NCBI GenBank assembly: GCA_039619475.1
Contig: CM077116.1
Location: 247,885,440-247,949,439 of the forward strand
From: Icerya purchasi
Lineage: Eukaryota > Arthropoda > Insecta > Hemiptera > Monophlebidae
Reading direction: 5' to 3'
DNA: 64,000 nucleotides
Shown here one piece after another: positions 11,601 through 20,024 of this stretch. The translations under genes were made by a program, and so were the position numbers. How positions within the stretch are numbered: position 1 is the stretch's first letter; each line of letters opens with the position of its first letter. A model generated the notes under the pieces. The model did not search any database. It was not told the DNA's origin and was given only the letters and a program-made list of their open reading frames with translations.

Positions 11601-13206
11601 AGATTGGCTTATATATATTTTATAACAAGTATTACAAATTATTTTATACAAACTGGATTTTTCATATATATATATATATATATATATTACTGGTATTATT
11701 AAGGTTATTATTTAAAGCATATAATTTATTGTAAAGTTTGTTTAATAATATGAAAAATCCGGTTTGCATAAAATAATTTGTAATACTTGTAATAATATAT
11801 ATATGGGCCAATCTCGCAGACCGTTACGCCATGAACAATAAATAAATTGATAAATCGACTTTACCAGAACATACCATTATTAATAACCATAAAATTATTA
11901 AAAATATCGAACAGAATATAAAAATCTTAAAAATAATCTCTAATTATAAAAATTTTAATTTCCCCGAATCATATTACATAAATACATTTAAAAATAATAT
12001 TATTAATGCTAATACTCCATATTATTGAATATGAATCAGTACATATGTAAAATTTTATATTGCTTTGAATTTTCTAACTGCTTATTAATATTGCTCATTG
12101 TTATATATGTACATATATTTAATTTTATTATTTTATGATTTTTCGTACCATAATTTTTAAAATTTTTTACGTTGATGTCAACAATTTTTTGATTCTAAAC
12201 GTTTACATATCGACTTTAATTTCCGATTATTACGTTTTCTGTGTTATATTGCGTCTTTCGGTATTATTTGTAGTATGTCATGAATATGGAGCTGTGATCC
12301 CATAACATGTCAATGTTTTTGTAAAAAAAAAAAAAAAAGAATTTTTGTTATATCAATTTCTGATAAAGTTTTAATTTTTTCAAATTATACAAATTTTACA
12401 GGAGAGAATTTTAGGCCATTATTATCCACCTATATTTGCAGTTTGTTGATATTTTGTATTGGTAGGAAGGTTAGAGGGAAAGGATATATTAAGACCATCA
12501 ATAAGTAAGCAGGTTTCATCTGGCGGCCGTATACAATCTGTCATGTTATTTAAATGTAGGATAAACTAGGCTCGACGATGAGCCTTGCGGCATATCATTT
12601 TTTCAATTAGGAAGAAGGAAGGTATAGTCGAATCAATCCTTACACTGATCGCCCTATTTGAAGAAACTGTTTGAAGTTCCGTTATCAAACAAACGCACTT
12701 TATCTATAGACTATTTTTAATTACATTACTGTTTCACAATGTAAAAATAATTTGAAAAGTTTTCATTACTACTATTAATTCTGTTCTTTTTACAGACGGT
12801 GGTGTTTTTATTCTGTCGCGGAGTAAATTCGTCGTTTTTCGATGACTTTCAAGAAAAAATTAAAGAACTCACTTCAGATTTCAGTAAAAGTGTGACCGCA
12901 AAATTGGCTGAAAGCGACGACTTCCTCGAAAGTTTTACTGAACAACTTGCCGGAACAAAAAGCAAAATTTCAGATATCGTTGAAAGCGTGATGGGAGAAA
13001 TCACTGACATATTAAATGAAAGTGGAGAGTCACTCGAGGATTTCCTTCAAGAACTTAGCGAAAAAAAAGACGCAATTGAAGATTTTGCTGAAAGCATACT
13101 TGATCAAGGAGAAGAAATTGGAGATAACATTGAAAGGATATTTAAAAAAATATTCATTAAGGGTTTCCTCGAAGATCTTATTGAAAAAATTAGCGGTAAT
13201 CAATAA
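2571..13206 (+). CDS. Small secreted acidic helical protein, two exons
   Basis: Exon 1 (2571-2609) encodes MNLLNAKILLPSL and ends at GTAAGT. Exon 2 (12796-13206) follows a pyrimidine-rich tract and ACAG, and continues in the same frame with TVVFLFCRGVNS. Joined, they give a signal peptide with a hydrophobic core of about 13 residues and a likely cut after GVNS or nearby. The mature part of about 124 residues is rich in Glu, Asp, Lys and Ser. It looks like successive amphipathic helices, with recurring phrases such as DDFLESFTEQL, SLEDFLQELSEKK and IEDFAESILDQ. It ends in TAA, which overlaps one AATAAA; another follows at 13241. The intron of 10,186 bp is full of retroelements. I do not recognise the family. 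Short acidic secreted proteins with a signal-peptide exon are common among insect salivary and haemolymph proteins, but that role is only a guess here. Confidence 0.62.
2740..2985 (-). mobile_element. LINE 3'-end fragment
   Basis: On the minus strand the translation gives KGPRGRCPMRWVDQVRALTG, then WDKWKKVV after a frameshift, then a stretch rich in Asp and Met. This resembles the frequent C-terminus of insect LINE polyproteins (GRPxxRWxDDV, DRxxWKxLV). It lies inside the first intron of the secreted-protein gene. No catalytic domain remains. Confidence 0.5.
3175..3698 (+). repeat. Foldback-type repeat, copy A
   Basis: After a (TA)n run come TCGGCCATTTTGGCCTCGCA, a CCCCTTGACCCC block, and TATACTTTGTATAAAATGAT, then TTACAACGTAATTCTTA. 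The far end is TAAGAATTACGTTGTAA, the exact inverse of that last motif. Copies occur at 37660-38012 (same direction) and 50764-50960 (inverted). The core between the inverted motifs carries a minisatellite. Confidence 0.75.
3510..3668 (+). repeat. GGGACATTTTT minisatellite
   Basis: About ten copies of a 13-14 bp unit (GGGACATTTTTYT), interrupted once by GGGACATTAAGCGTTACATAA. The unit occurs singly in the two other copies of the host repeat, so the expansion took place in this copy. Confidence 0.9.
3899..5337 (-). mobile_element. R1-like LINE fragment, decayed, with poly(A) tail
   Basis: A T-run at 3899-3920 marks the poly(A) tail of a minus-strand element. Reading upward in coordinates are a C-terminal zinc knuckle (TGHGSFGTYLERF, CHFCQLG, DTVSHFLFECLF), then LLLSVGSLYRTVSIAAAPVV, then KNFKYLGVVIIDHRFKFNKH. 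Further up are the catalytic box FADDLCSVV near 5130 and CGVPQGSVLGPTLWN near 5240. This order is that of R1-group reverse transcriptases without RNase H. Stops and shifts interrupt every block. It breaks off at 5337 against another LINE fragment. Confidence 0.8.
5338..5530 (-). mobile_element. LINE C-terminal fragment (45-kb family)
   Basis: The minus strand reads VVCGANHIFLKCPALSAERC. The LINE at 45.2-47.3 kb has CDANHIFFECPALDSERS at the same place, the zinc-binding end of ORF2. The fragment directly abuts the R1-like element, so one inserted into the other or both were joined by deletion. Confidence 0.65.
5540..5985. other. No gene recognised
   Basis: AT-rich sequence between two LINE fragments. 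I see no open frame of interest. Confidence 0.4.
5990..6500 (-). mobile_element. Jockey-like LINE reverse transcriptase fragment
   Basis: The minus strand carries the N-terminal half of a reverse transcriptase: MSKIIERILLQRLREH, FGFQPRRSTPQQVARI, and GLVLFDVAKAFDICWH, which is the first catalytic aspartate box. After shifts come LNKKLFYVTPNLSIHKEN and AGVPKSSVLGPFLF in place of AGVPQGSVLGPLL. The RIIE-FGF-FDVAKAFD series is typical of the jockey group. Confidence 0.75.
6510..7415. other. No gene recognised; short simple repeats
   Basis: Contains TTATAG repeated about five times near 6890-6915 and TTTGAA repeated near 7362-7390. No coding signal was seen. Confidence 0.5.
7424..8355. mobile_element. 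Long palindromic element, about 0.93 kb
   Basis: The left arm (7424-7732) and right arm (8047-8355) are inverted copies about 309 bp long, around a spacer of similar length. TGGGTGCCAAGTTCTGTAGA in the left arm is matched by TCTACAGAATTTGGCACCCA in the right. The arms start next to TTAA on both sides (7420-7423 and 8356-8359), so a TTAA target duplication is possible. There is no coding capacity. A transcript would fold into a long hairpin. Confidence 0.8.
8560..9190 (-). mobile_element. LINE fragment with RNase H remains (45-kb family)
   Basis: The minus strand gives LIFTDGSRGPGGVEASF, then NFSESFTYIFTAELMAIIR, then LIISDSMSSLQAI. Lower down are RSVIASIICLRFNHTLLSSS and RYRFSL. The blocks align in order with the RNase H and tail of the 45.2-47.3 kb LINE. 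The TDGS, E and D positions of the active site are still visible, but stops interrupt the frame. Confidence 0.72.
9190..10450 (-). mobile_element. Decayed copy of the 51.7-56.8 kb LINE family, 3' part
   Basis: Reading from 10436 down, KFHKRRRRHLDSD and LKCLSNLKYN match the C-terminal side of the reverse transcriptase of the 51-56 kb element (KFQKSRRVNPNHD, LKCLSHHKYN). HRMLPLVDIYSLADIPPLTF and DFY follow (HRTSPTQGVCVLSGIPPLSY). Next comes the RNase H end SQITFLRVPTHICVCENERM (VGFLWVPAHVGIPENECV), then WWPPIPMSHREFSALTSL (WWPPIQMSKKEFSALNRL). Its 5' continuation is at 12.37-12.70 kb, beyond two later insertions. Confidence 0.75.
10490..11165 (-). mobile_element. LINE 3' fragment (45-kb family) nested in another LINE
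   Basis: The minus strand gives IHIDLL, a stop, VPAHSGISGIETADSLAR (the last RNase H block), and further down FFKCSALSVDRSALYFRLL (zinc-binding tail; FFECPALDSERSVLYSKIL in the 45-kb copy). A short A-rich end lies at 10491-10515. It separates two parts of the older minus-strand LINE. Confidence 0.7.
11173..12346. mobile_element. Long palindromic element, about 1.17 kb
   Basis: The two halves are inverted copies over almost the whole length, diverged by point changes and small indels. The left start (ATGTTTTGGGATCACAGCTC) is mirrored at the right end (GAGCTGTGATCCCATAACAT). The middle GCGAGATTGGC near 11609 is mirrored by GCCAATCTCGC near 11808. The outermost bases are A/T runs (AAAATTCTTTTTTTTAC and its inverse). 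There is no coding capacity. It sits next to a LINE fragment within an older LINE. Confidence 0.8.
12370..12700 (-). mobile_element. Reverse transcriptase core of the split minus-strand LINE
   Basis: The minus strand reads MPQGSSSSLVYPTF, then FILHLNNMTDCIRPPDETCL, LLIDGLNIS and GLKFSP. The intact relative at 53.0-56.6 kb has GIPQGSPLSVTLFILYINDV, LFIDDLNIS and GLTFSL. The second aspartate of the catalytic pair has become Gly here. Together with 9190-10450 it forms one element, opened by the insertions between them. Confidence 0.7.
12796..13206 (+). CDS. Exon 2 of the secreted-protein gene
   Basis: The exon has no usable ATG at its start and is preceded by TTCTTTTTACAG, a strong acceptor. 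It carries 136 codons plus TAA. The long open frame with uniform acidic codon use contrasts with the shattered frames around it. Confidence 0.7.
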   Translation, partial: TVVFLFCRGVNSSFFDDFQEKIKELTSDFSKSVTAKLAESDDFLESFTEQLAGTKSKISDIVESVMGEITDILNESGESLEDFLQELSEKKDAIEDFAESILDQGEEIGDNIERIFKKIFIKGFLEDLIEKISGNQ

Positions 13207-13240
13207 ACAGCGTAACTAACCGTGTTCTTCAGATTACTCA

Positions 13241-13246
13241 AATAAA
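13241..13246 (+). promoter_or_regulatory. Polyadenylation signal AATAAA
   Basis: A canonical hexamer 35 bp after the stop of the secreted-protein gene. A second AATAAA at 13202-13207 overlaps the stop codon itself. Confidence 0.6.
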
Positions 13247-13369
13247 TCATTATTAAATATTTTTATAGCCTTTTATTTAATCTTGCGAACGATCTTTCAC
13301 CTACTTCCCGATGAATTAAAAAAAGTGTCCTTTAGCAGAAATGCTTGTTATAGATGACAATACAATATT

Positions 13370-14030
13370 ATGCAACATCTGGGTTTCTAACTTTAAAATT
13401 AGACCCTTGGGGCGCCGAAACCTCAAAATTTTGGGAAAAAATATTTTTTTTTCGGGCATGTGATATATCGTTGGAAAAATCGTTATTTTTCGAGAACAAA
13501 ACCATATTTTATTTCTTTAATGAAACTTTCGAAGTTTACGAAAAGTTCAAAAAAGCGCGAGATATATTATGTAGCTCCCTCTTTGCGACTTGAGTATTAT
13601 AGCTAAAAATTTTGAACAAGGTTGAAAATATGCACATACATGTATATTTCTTTGGTATAGAACATCTAGGTTTCCAATTTTAAAACTAGCTCCTCGAGGC
13701 TTCGGAAGTTCGAACTTTTGGAAAAAAATATTTTTTTTCCCGGGCATGTGATATAATGTTGGAAAGAGCGCTATTTGTCGGGAGCAAACTCGTATTTAAT
13801 TTTCTTAACGAAACATTGGAAGTTTACCAAAAATTTAAAAAAGCACAAAAAACGACTTGTGAATTCCGCTCGTGGCTCAGCTTTATAGCTAAAAATTTCA
13901 AACAAGGTTAAAAAATGCGCATCCTTGTGTATTTTTTTACTTTGGAACATTTGGGTTTCCAACTTTAAAATCGAACCCTTGGGGTGCCGAAAGCTCGAAA
14001 GTTTCAAAAAAATATTCAATGGAAAGATGG
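13370..14030 (+). repeat. 286-bp tandem repeat, about 2.3 copies
   Basis: The phrase TGGGTTTCTAACTTTAAAAT recurs with small changes at 13380, 13667 and 13952, spacings of 287 and 285 bp. Each unit also repeats TTGGAAAAAATATTTTTTTT, GGGCATGTGATAT and GAAAC...GAAGTTTAC. The first unit has an open frame of 79 codons, but the frame does not continue across units. This resembles a short satellite stretch. Confidence 0.85.
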
Positions 14031-14252
14031 CTATCAGTCAAACATTGTGTTTCATGTGTTGAGGATTCCGTATATATTGTATGAAAAACAAAAGACAATA
14101 TAATTGAAAGAATACGATCCATTATTTAATAATAAAATGTAACACAAATTTCTGTAAATATGCTATAATCAAGATATTGAATAAAATAAAGCAAAATAAA
14201 ATACAATTCTGAATTTATTGTTTTTTATTGAAATACATAGTAAAAAGCCCAG

Positions 14253-14700
14253 ACTAAAAAGTAAAAAAATAGAAAAAAAATTTTAAAAATAGGCTTTTGT
14301 TTATGCACTAAAAAATACAAAATAACTTTATTAGTGTGCGACTACCGAGTATGTATCTTAACATTAAAATCTGAAACTAGAAAATATTCCGAAAAATAAA
14401 AGCGGGGGCCGCAGATTAATAATTAAATATTAATATTATAATATATCTTAAGCCAAAACTATAATCACTATTTAATGTTGTTCCGTTGCTGTGAATCACA
14501 ATACTACACACACCGAATATTTTTGTAACTGCGGCCCCCGCTTTTATGTTTCAGAATATTTTGTAGTTTCAGATTTTAATGTTAAGATGCGTATCTGATA
14601 GTCGCACACTAATAAAGTTATTTTGTACTTTTTAGTGCATAAATAAAAGGCTATCTTTAAAAAGTTTTTTTATTTTTTATATTTATTATTTAATTTTACT
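14253..14700. mobile_element. Palindromic MITE-like element
   Basis: The left arm (about 14260-14415) and right arm (about 14528-14690) are inverted copies. AAAGCGGGGGCCGCAG on the left pairs with CTGCGGCCCCCGCTTTT before the right arm. CACTAAAAAATACAAAATAA pairs with TTATTTTGTACTTTTTAGTG. The spacer of about 110 bp is AT-rich, and there is no coding capacity. Confidence 0.8.
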
Positions 14701-14704
14701 TTAA

Positions 14705-15945
14705 TTTTTTACGTATTTAAACAAATTTTGAGATGCGCCGCTATTATCAAGCTATTAATCAGTAAAGATCAAATACGTATGAAAATTTTATAAAAATAAA
14801 ATTAGACACTAGTGAAGTATTTCATAGGATTCTCAAAGAAGGGTAAGCGTTGTATTTAAAAGGTTAGTAAGTAAGAATGCGGAATGCAGACTAAAGGCAA
14901 CTGTGATAAAAAGAGTTTTTTTTTCTATTTAACAATATTCGTAAACTTTGCAAGGCCTCTGTATTCGTTATTTTCGATGTTATAATGAATGTTTTGATTA
15001 CAATTATTTTTTTCGATAATGATGTTTCGCTCTTTTTACCTATCTTGGTCATTTTCTCAAATTTATTTTCCACCTTAAATTTCTAAATACCTTCTCTAAG
15101 CCCTTAATGAACAGGAATTCTACAACATTGATTCCTTATTCCTCTTGCATGTAATCTCATTTTTAACCGTTCGCTTGAAGGAACCTGCTATTCTTTTATT
15201 CTTCCAGATTTTGAATTTCCAAAACCTTATCAACTTCTTTCTATCTATTCTATCTTTATAAACTAATATTGTTTTCATTTACCCTAATCGTCTCTTTTTA
15301 ACTTATTTTATTATTCCTGACGTCATAGGATATTTTCCGTTTCGTGGTTTTTACTGCTGTTTTATCGTTTTTCGCATATGCTCTTTTATGAATTTCATTC
15401 ATTCTCACCGTTACATCCATATTGATTTTCTGTTGGTTTGCAGGTGATTAAGTAGCATATTCTTCCGCTTCAGTTGTTTCTTCTACTCGGTTTTTTGTTT
15501 TTTAAAATTCGACATTTTAATCTCTTATATCTGGCAACTGCTAGTTCCGATCTTGTATTTTCCTTTTCGTAGTTATCACTTTTTTTTTACCTGTCTGTCT
15601 AACATATCTGCCTCCTTTTTCGTAATTTCTTGAACTTCCTTTGTTTTCGCTTATATTTTAACCATTCTCTTTTGATTTCATTTAATGTTCGCCTTTCCTT
15701 GGCTTCTTTCCATACTGCTCTTTCCATCTGATGAAACATGGCCTACAAACGTTGTTATCATATCTCCTCTGAATGTTAATTCCCGTCTAACAAACGTTAT
15801 ATTTTATATTCTTATCTATTAAAACTCGGGTTTCCTACTCCTTATGCATATCTTATACCCTCATTCCGGTTTTTTTTTTATTATTATTTTATTTTTGCAT
15901 ATAAAAATTTAATGTAGTCAGCGGTGGAAACCATCCAATTAAGTT
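14705..15945. other. Decayed sequence, weak LINE-like traces on minus strand
   Basis: The minus strand contains LNEIKREWLKYKRKQRKFK near 15650 and other Lys-rich pieces that could be the linker of a LINE polyprotein. I cannot place them in a family. Confidence 0.2.
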
Positions 15946-15949
15946 TTGG

Positions 15950-16740
15950 ATTTTTTTTTTTTTTTTTTTTTTTTTTGGGGCGCGCCAGCGGCATTAAACC
16001 AACAACAGAAATTAAGGAAAGAGTTAAATAAGGAGACAATTAGAAATAGAGCTTAGGAAAGATTGGAGTACAGGGATTATATCTGCAAATCGGGAGAAGA
16101 GGACAGGGAAAAACGAAAACGTGAAGAGGGTAGAAGGGAGTGATTAATACGCAGTCTGATTAAGGAAATGATCGCAGAGCGTTGATAAGAATAGGATTGA
16201 AACCACGACTGAGAAGAGGGAACCGGCTGAATTTGAAGATAATGAGAGGCGGGATTAGAAAATAGAGAAGGATAGATTTTCGACCATAGTCGGGAATGAT
16301 TAGCTAAGGAAAGAAGGAGGATGTCCGAGGTAGGAATGTTGCAGAATAAAGGACCATCGCGGGCGGCCGAACGGGCTAAAAAGTCAGCTAACTCGTTGCC
16401 CTCGATGCCAGAGTGACTAGGAACCCACAAAAGGTCAATAGTAATGGAACAGGATGAGAGTAGATTGGATATGAGAAAACGAATTAAAAGAATAATAGAA
16501 TTGGAGGAATGAGACGGAGGAGAAGAAATGGCTTGAAGAACACTTCTGGAATCGGAGACAATCAGACATTTACTGATCCCTCTTATGGATGGAATGAACG
16601 AGACTGCGCGTAAAATGGAGATAGACTCCGCTGTAAAGATAGAACAGAAGGAAGGGAGCTTGAAGGACTCAGAGTGATTCAGTGAGAAGGAGATAAACGC
16701 GCCGCCCACCCCGTTCTCGTTTTTAGAACCGTCAGTTCCC
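15950..16740 (-). mobile_element. 5'-truncated LINE with RNase H, second copy of 45-kb family
   Basis: A T-run at about 15952-15976 is followed by GGGGCGCGCCAGCGGCATT, the same junction as at 45.17 kb, so both share the 3' end. An open frame (16077-16750) encodes TDGSKNENGVGGAFISFSLN, then FTAESISILRAV, LIVSDSRSVLQAISSPP and LLWVPSHSGIEGNELADFLA, a complete RNase H active-site set. Just before TDGS the match to the other copy stops (near 16735), marking the 5' truncation. A stop at 16077-16079 follows SSPDLQI, where the other copy continues with its zinc-binding tail. Confidence 0.85.
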
Positions 16741-17351
16741 CCACTGCACATTGTACAAACATTAATCTTATCTTAAATTACTATAATATTAGTATAAATT
16801 GATATTGGACTTCCTATATTCCAATTCCTTTTTGGCTAATTTATTGAAAATATTCACTTTTTCCCGTACCAATTCACCACAGTCTTCCGCCGTCTCTATA
16901 TTTAGAATGTTGCATTCATTTAGGATATGCTATACATTGTCCTGCTTGTTGCATCTAATGCAATTTTCAGTTTCCACTATATTAAATCTTTTGAGATAGA
17001 TTTTGCAATTTCCATGTCCTGATATAAACTGTACATTGTGAAAGTTTGGAGTATAGTACGTGTTATTCAGCCTCTCCTTAATTGTTGGAAAACAACTTTT
17101 CGTTATTCCGTTATGACTTATCCACACCGTTTCAAACTTTTCCATAGATTGTTCTCTGATATACTTTTTTGAATTGTCTAGCTGTTAAAATTTTATTCTC
17201 TACTATATAGTATCTGTTATTTGTATATGTGATATTTTCGAAAGTTTGTTCTACGTTTAATTCATTTTTGATTTCAAAAACTGTGATATTTTTTTCTATT
17301 TCTAAGTATTGAAGCGGTTAATTACTGTTTCAGTTGTTTTTTCTATGCCCT

Positions 17352-18452
17352 CAGGGATGCCACCGCAGAATTAACTTCCGCGGACATATATTTTATCTTT
17401 AATTTATAATTTATTTTTCCTTATTATATTCCTTTTTCTGTTTTATAAATTTAAAATTATTTGTCCAAATTATAAATGGAGATATATTAACAATGTCCTA
17501 CACCGATATTTCTTTGACGGCTGCCCGCTAAAAAGACACAATTATAATATACACGAAAATGACGCAAATAATAATGGAATTAATAATAATATAATTTGCA
17601 CGTATCCTATTTGTCGGCGATGATCCAGGATGCGGCGATGAATTACAGGTATCCGCTTGGTCACGTGTTACGACAACCGAATATTTGTTACTTTAATACC
17701 GAAAAAGAACCGGACTTTCGAATAACCTTTTTACTTCGATTTCGACTTCGACTGTCAAAATGGTCTTAATACTAATGACCTTTTCGCGCGACAGGTTCAC
17801 AAAAAAAACTATATCTCTCTTCTCTAGGAAACGATTTCCGACTTTTTTAAACAGACGCTTGCTAACGGAACAATTACCACTGATCGATCTCTGCTTTTTT
17901 CACATTTTCGTATTTTTCATTTTCATCCGCTTCTTTCTTTCCATTCATACATTCTTACTTTCTAGCCGCAATATCTTTCTCTCTATCCTCCTTTTCTTTT
18001 TCCACCTCTTTCGCTATCTTCCTTATCTCGGGGCGGTCCGTTTTTCTCTCCTTTTCAACACTCTTCTGTTCCTGCTCAACCTTCTTCTCTAGGTCGGCCA
18101 CCTTTTCCTCGACTATTTCCTTCACTTCTTTTTTAAAATTATCAAATTTTACATTAATATTTTAATTTAATTCATCGATTTTTTTATTTTGTTCTTCTAA
18201 TTTTAAGTTTATATTTTCGAATTGTGATTTTAAAAATTCCATGACACTAGGGTCCATGATTAATTTTGGATATAAATTAGTTCTTTTAATTTAAAATTTT
18301 AATATAAATTTATTTCGGGATTCGTTCCCACAAAAGAACAATTTTCTACAATTGTTCCCCACCAGGGATGCCAAATGTAACGGTACTTGCCATTGTTTAG
18401 TTAAAAATTTTAAATTTATCCAGGAATGCCACCGCGGATTTTCTTCCGCGGA
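17352..18452 (-). mobile_element. Insert with gag-like coiled-coil frame flanked by direct repeats
   Basis: The minus-strand frame from ATG at 18257 reads MDPSVMEFLKSQFENINLKL, then EEQNKKIDEL, a stop, and on through VKEIVEEKVADLEKKVEQEQ, a clear heptad coiled coil. Similar Lys/Glu coiled coils start the gag protein of many LTR elements and ORF1 of some LINEs. The stretch lies inside the R1-like LINE. It is bounded by direct repeats, CAGGGATGCCACCGC at 17352 and CAGGAATGCCACCGC at 18421, each followed by CTTCCGCGGA. A third copy of the first ten bases is at 18363. Its family is uncertain. Confidence 0.4.
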
Positions 18453-19698
18453 ATTAAAAAAATTATTTTTATATTTATATTTTTCTTTATTTTTTTTTTA
18501 TTTTACCCTTCTATTTTTATTTATTTTAATTTTATTGAGCCATGTAATGGTCACATTACAGTATAAAGGTAATATTCCAGCTATAACTAATGCATTTGTA
18601 TAATTTATTGTTTTGTAAGCTTTGATTAGTATGATTGTTATGGTTCTATGTATGCTCGCTAAAAATTTTTGGAACTTATTGAACTTTAGAATATCCTTGT
18701 AAATAATACTACCATATAATAGATTTGATAATATCACTATACACTACTCCTTTTTTGTAATTCATCTGATTGTTATTGTTAAACAGCTTTGTGAATATAT
18801 TAATAAATTTCATAATTTTATGATTAAAATTTAGGGTTTTTATCTATCAGACGCCAAGGTATTTTAATTGTTCCTTTACTGTGATCTGCAGTCCGTATTT
18901 ATTTAAGTTTATGTTAATTTTTCTGTAGTTGAATGTCATCAAATCTGTTTTGCTCATATTTAGATTAGGATATTTCTAGAAACTCTTTTATATTCTTATA
19001 CACTATTGCTATTTTGTTTTCTAACTTTTCTGTATTTCTATCTGGGGCTACTATAATTGCTAAATCGTCTACAAACATTATTATTTTAACATCGTTCGGT
19101 AATTCTAACTGATATATTTGTGCAAACAGTATGTTCAATAAATATGGACTTAAAACCGCTACTTGTAATATATCCATATCTACGTGTATCTTTTTTTTGT
19201 AATTGTTTATATTGATTTCAGTATATCTTTGATCGTAATATTGATTTAGAATCTCCAATATAGTTATTGTCTAATTTTAATTTTTCCAGTAGTTTTATCA
19301 TCTGATTTATGTCAGTGCTGTCAAACTCTTTTGTAATATCTATAGTTAACATTACCGCTTTATATGATTTATTTTTGTATTCTTTAATAATTCTGTACAT
19401 ATTCCAAATTGCTGACTCCATTGATTTTTCTTCCAATGCTCCATACTGGTCTTTATTAATAATATTTCGTGTTACATAGAAGTTTTTGATTTTTTCTCAT
19501 AAACCTTACTGAAATTTGATAATATGTTAATCGCTCTCTATAATGTAGACCCTTTCTTTGGTTTACCGGTTTTATGTATTATTGCAGTTCTAGACAATTT
19601 CCATATATCTGGATAGCAACTTATTTCAAATAATTTATTTATGCATTTTGTTATTACTCCTGAGTACTTTTTATTGAATATGTTTACAAATATGTTAG

Positions 19699-19931
19699 CA
19701 GGACCGTATCTGAGGGTGGGTTTTGCTGGTGCCCCCCCCCCCCGAAATGTCTGCGAAATCACAACTGCTTGAATTAAATGGACCAAAATTCAGAATAATT
19801 TTTTTTTTTCAATTTTTGACAAAAGAAAAGAAAATAAAATTTTTTTAAATTCTATGGAAACTACTATTTTTTATTTGTTTTTATTGTAGCGTTCAAATAT
19901 TGCATACACAATAATTGAGTACAAGGCTCTA

Positions 19932-19962
<31 letters not shown>

Positions 19963-20024
19963 CATAGAATTATAAAAATATTTTCGTATCCCCCCCCCAA
20001 AATTTTGGTCTAGATACGGCCCTG
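19699..20024. mobile_element. Non-autonomous hAT-type MITE, 326 bp, with 8-bp target duplication
   Basis: The ends are inverted repeats: CAGGACCGTATCT at the left, and AGATACGGCCCTG at the right (one mismatch over 13 bp). Both flanks carry TATGTTAG (19691-19698 and 20025-20032), a perfect 8-bp target duplication as made by hAT transposases. Inside are poly-C/poly-G-like runs and a (CA)n(TA)n stretch, with no coding capacity. Removing the element and one TATGTTAG rejoins the surrounding minus-strand reverse transcriptase frame as GPNNISNIFVNIFNKK. Confidence 0.93.

Noticed and set aside
17760..18092. 110-codon hydrophobic plus-strand frame
   Set aside because: It is the shadow of the Lys/Glu coiled-coil frame on the opposite strand.
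18352..18603. Hydrophobic plus-strand frame as a membrane protein
   Set aside because: It is the reverse of T-rich, Lys-coding minus-strand retroelement sequence.
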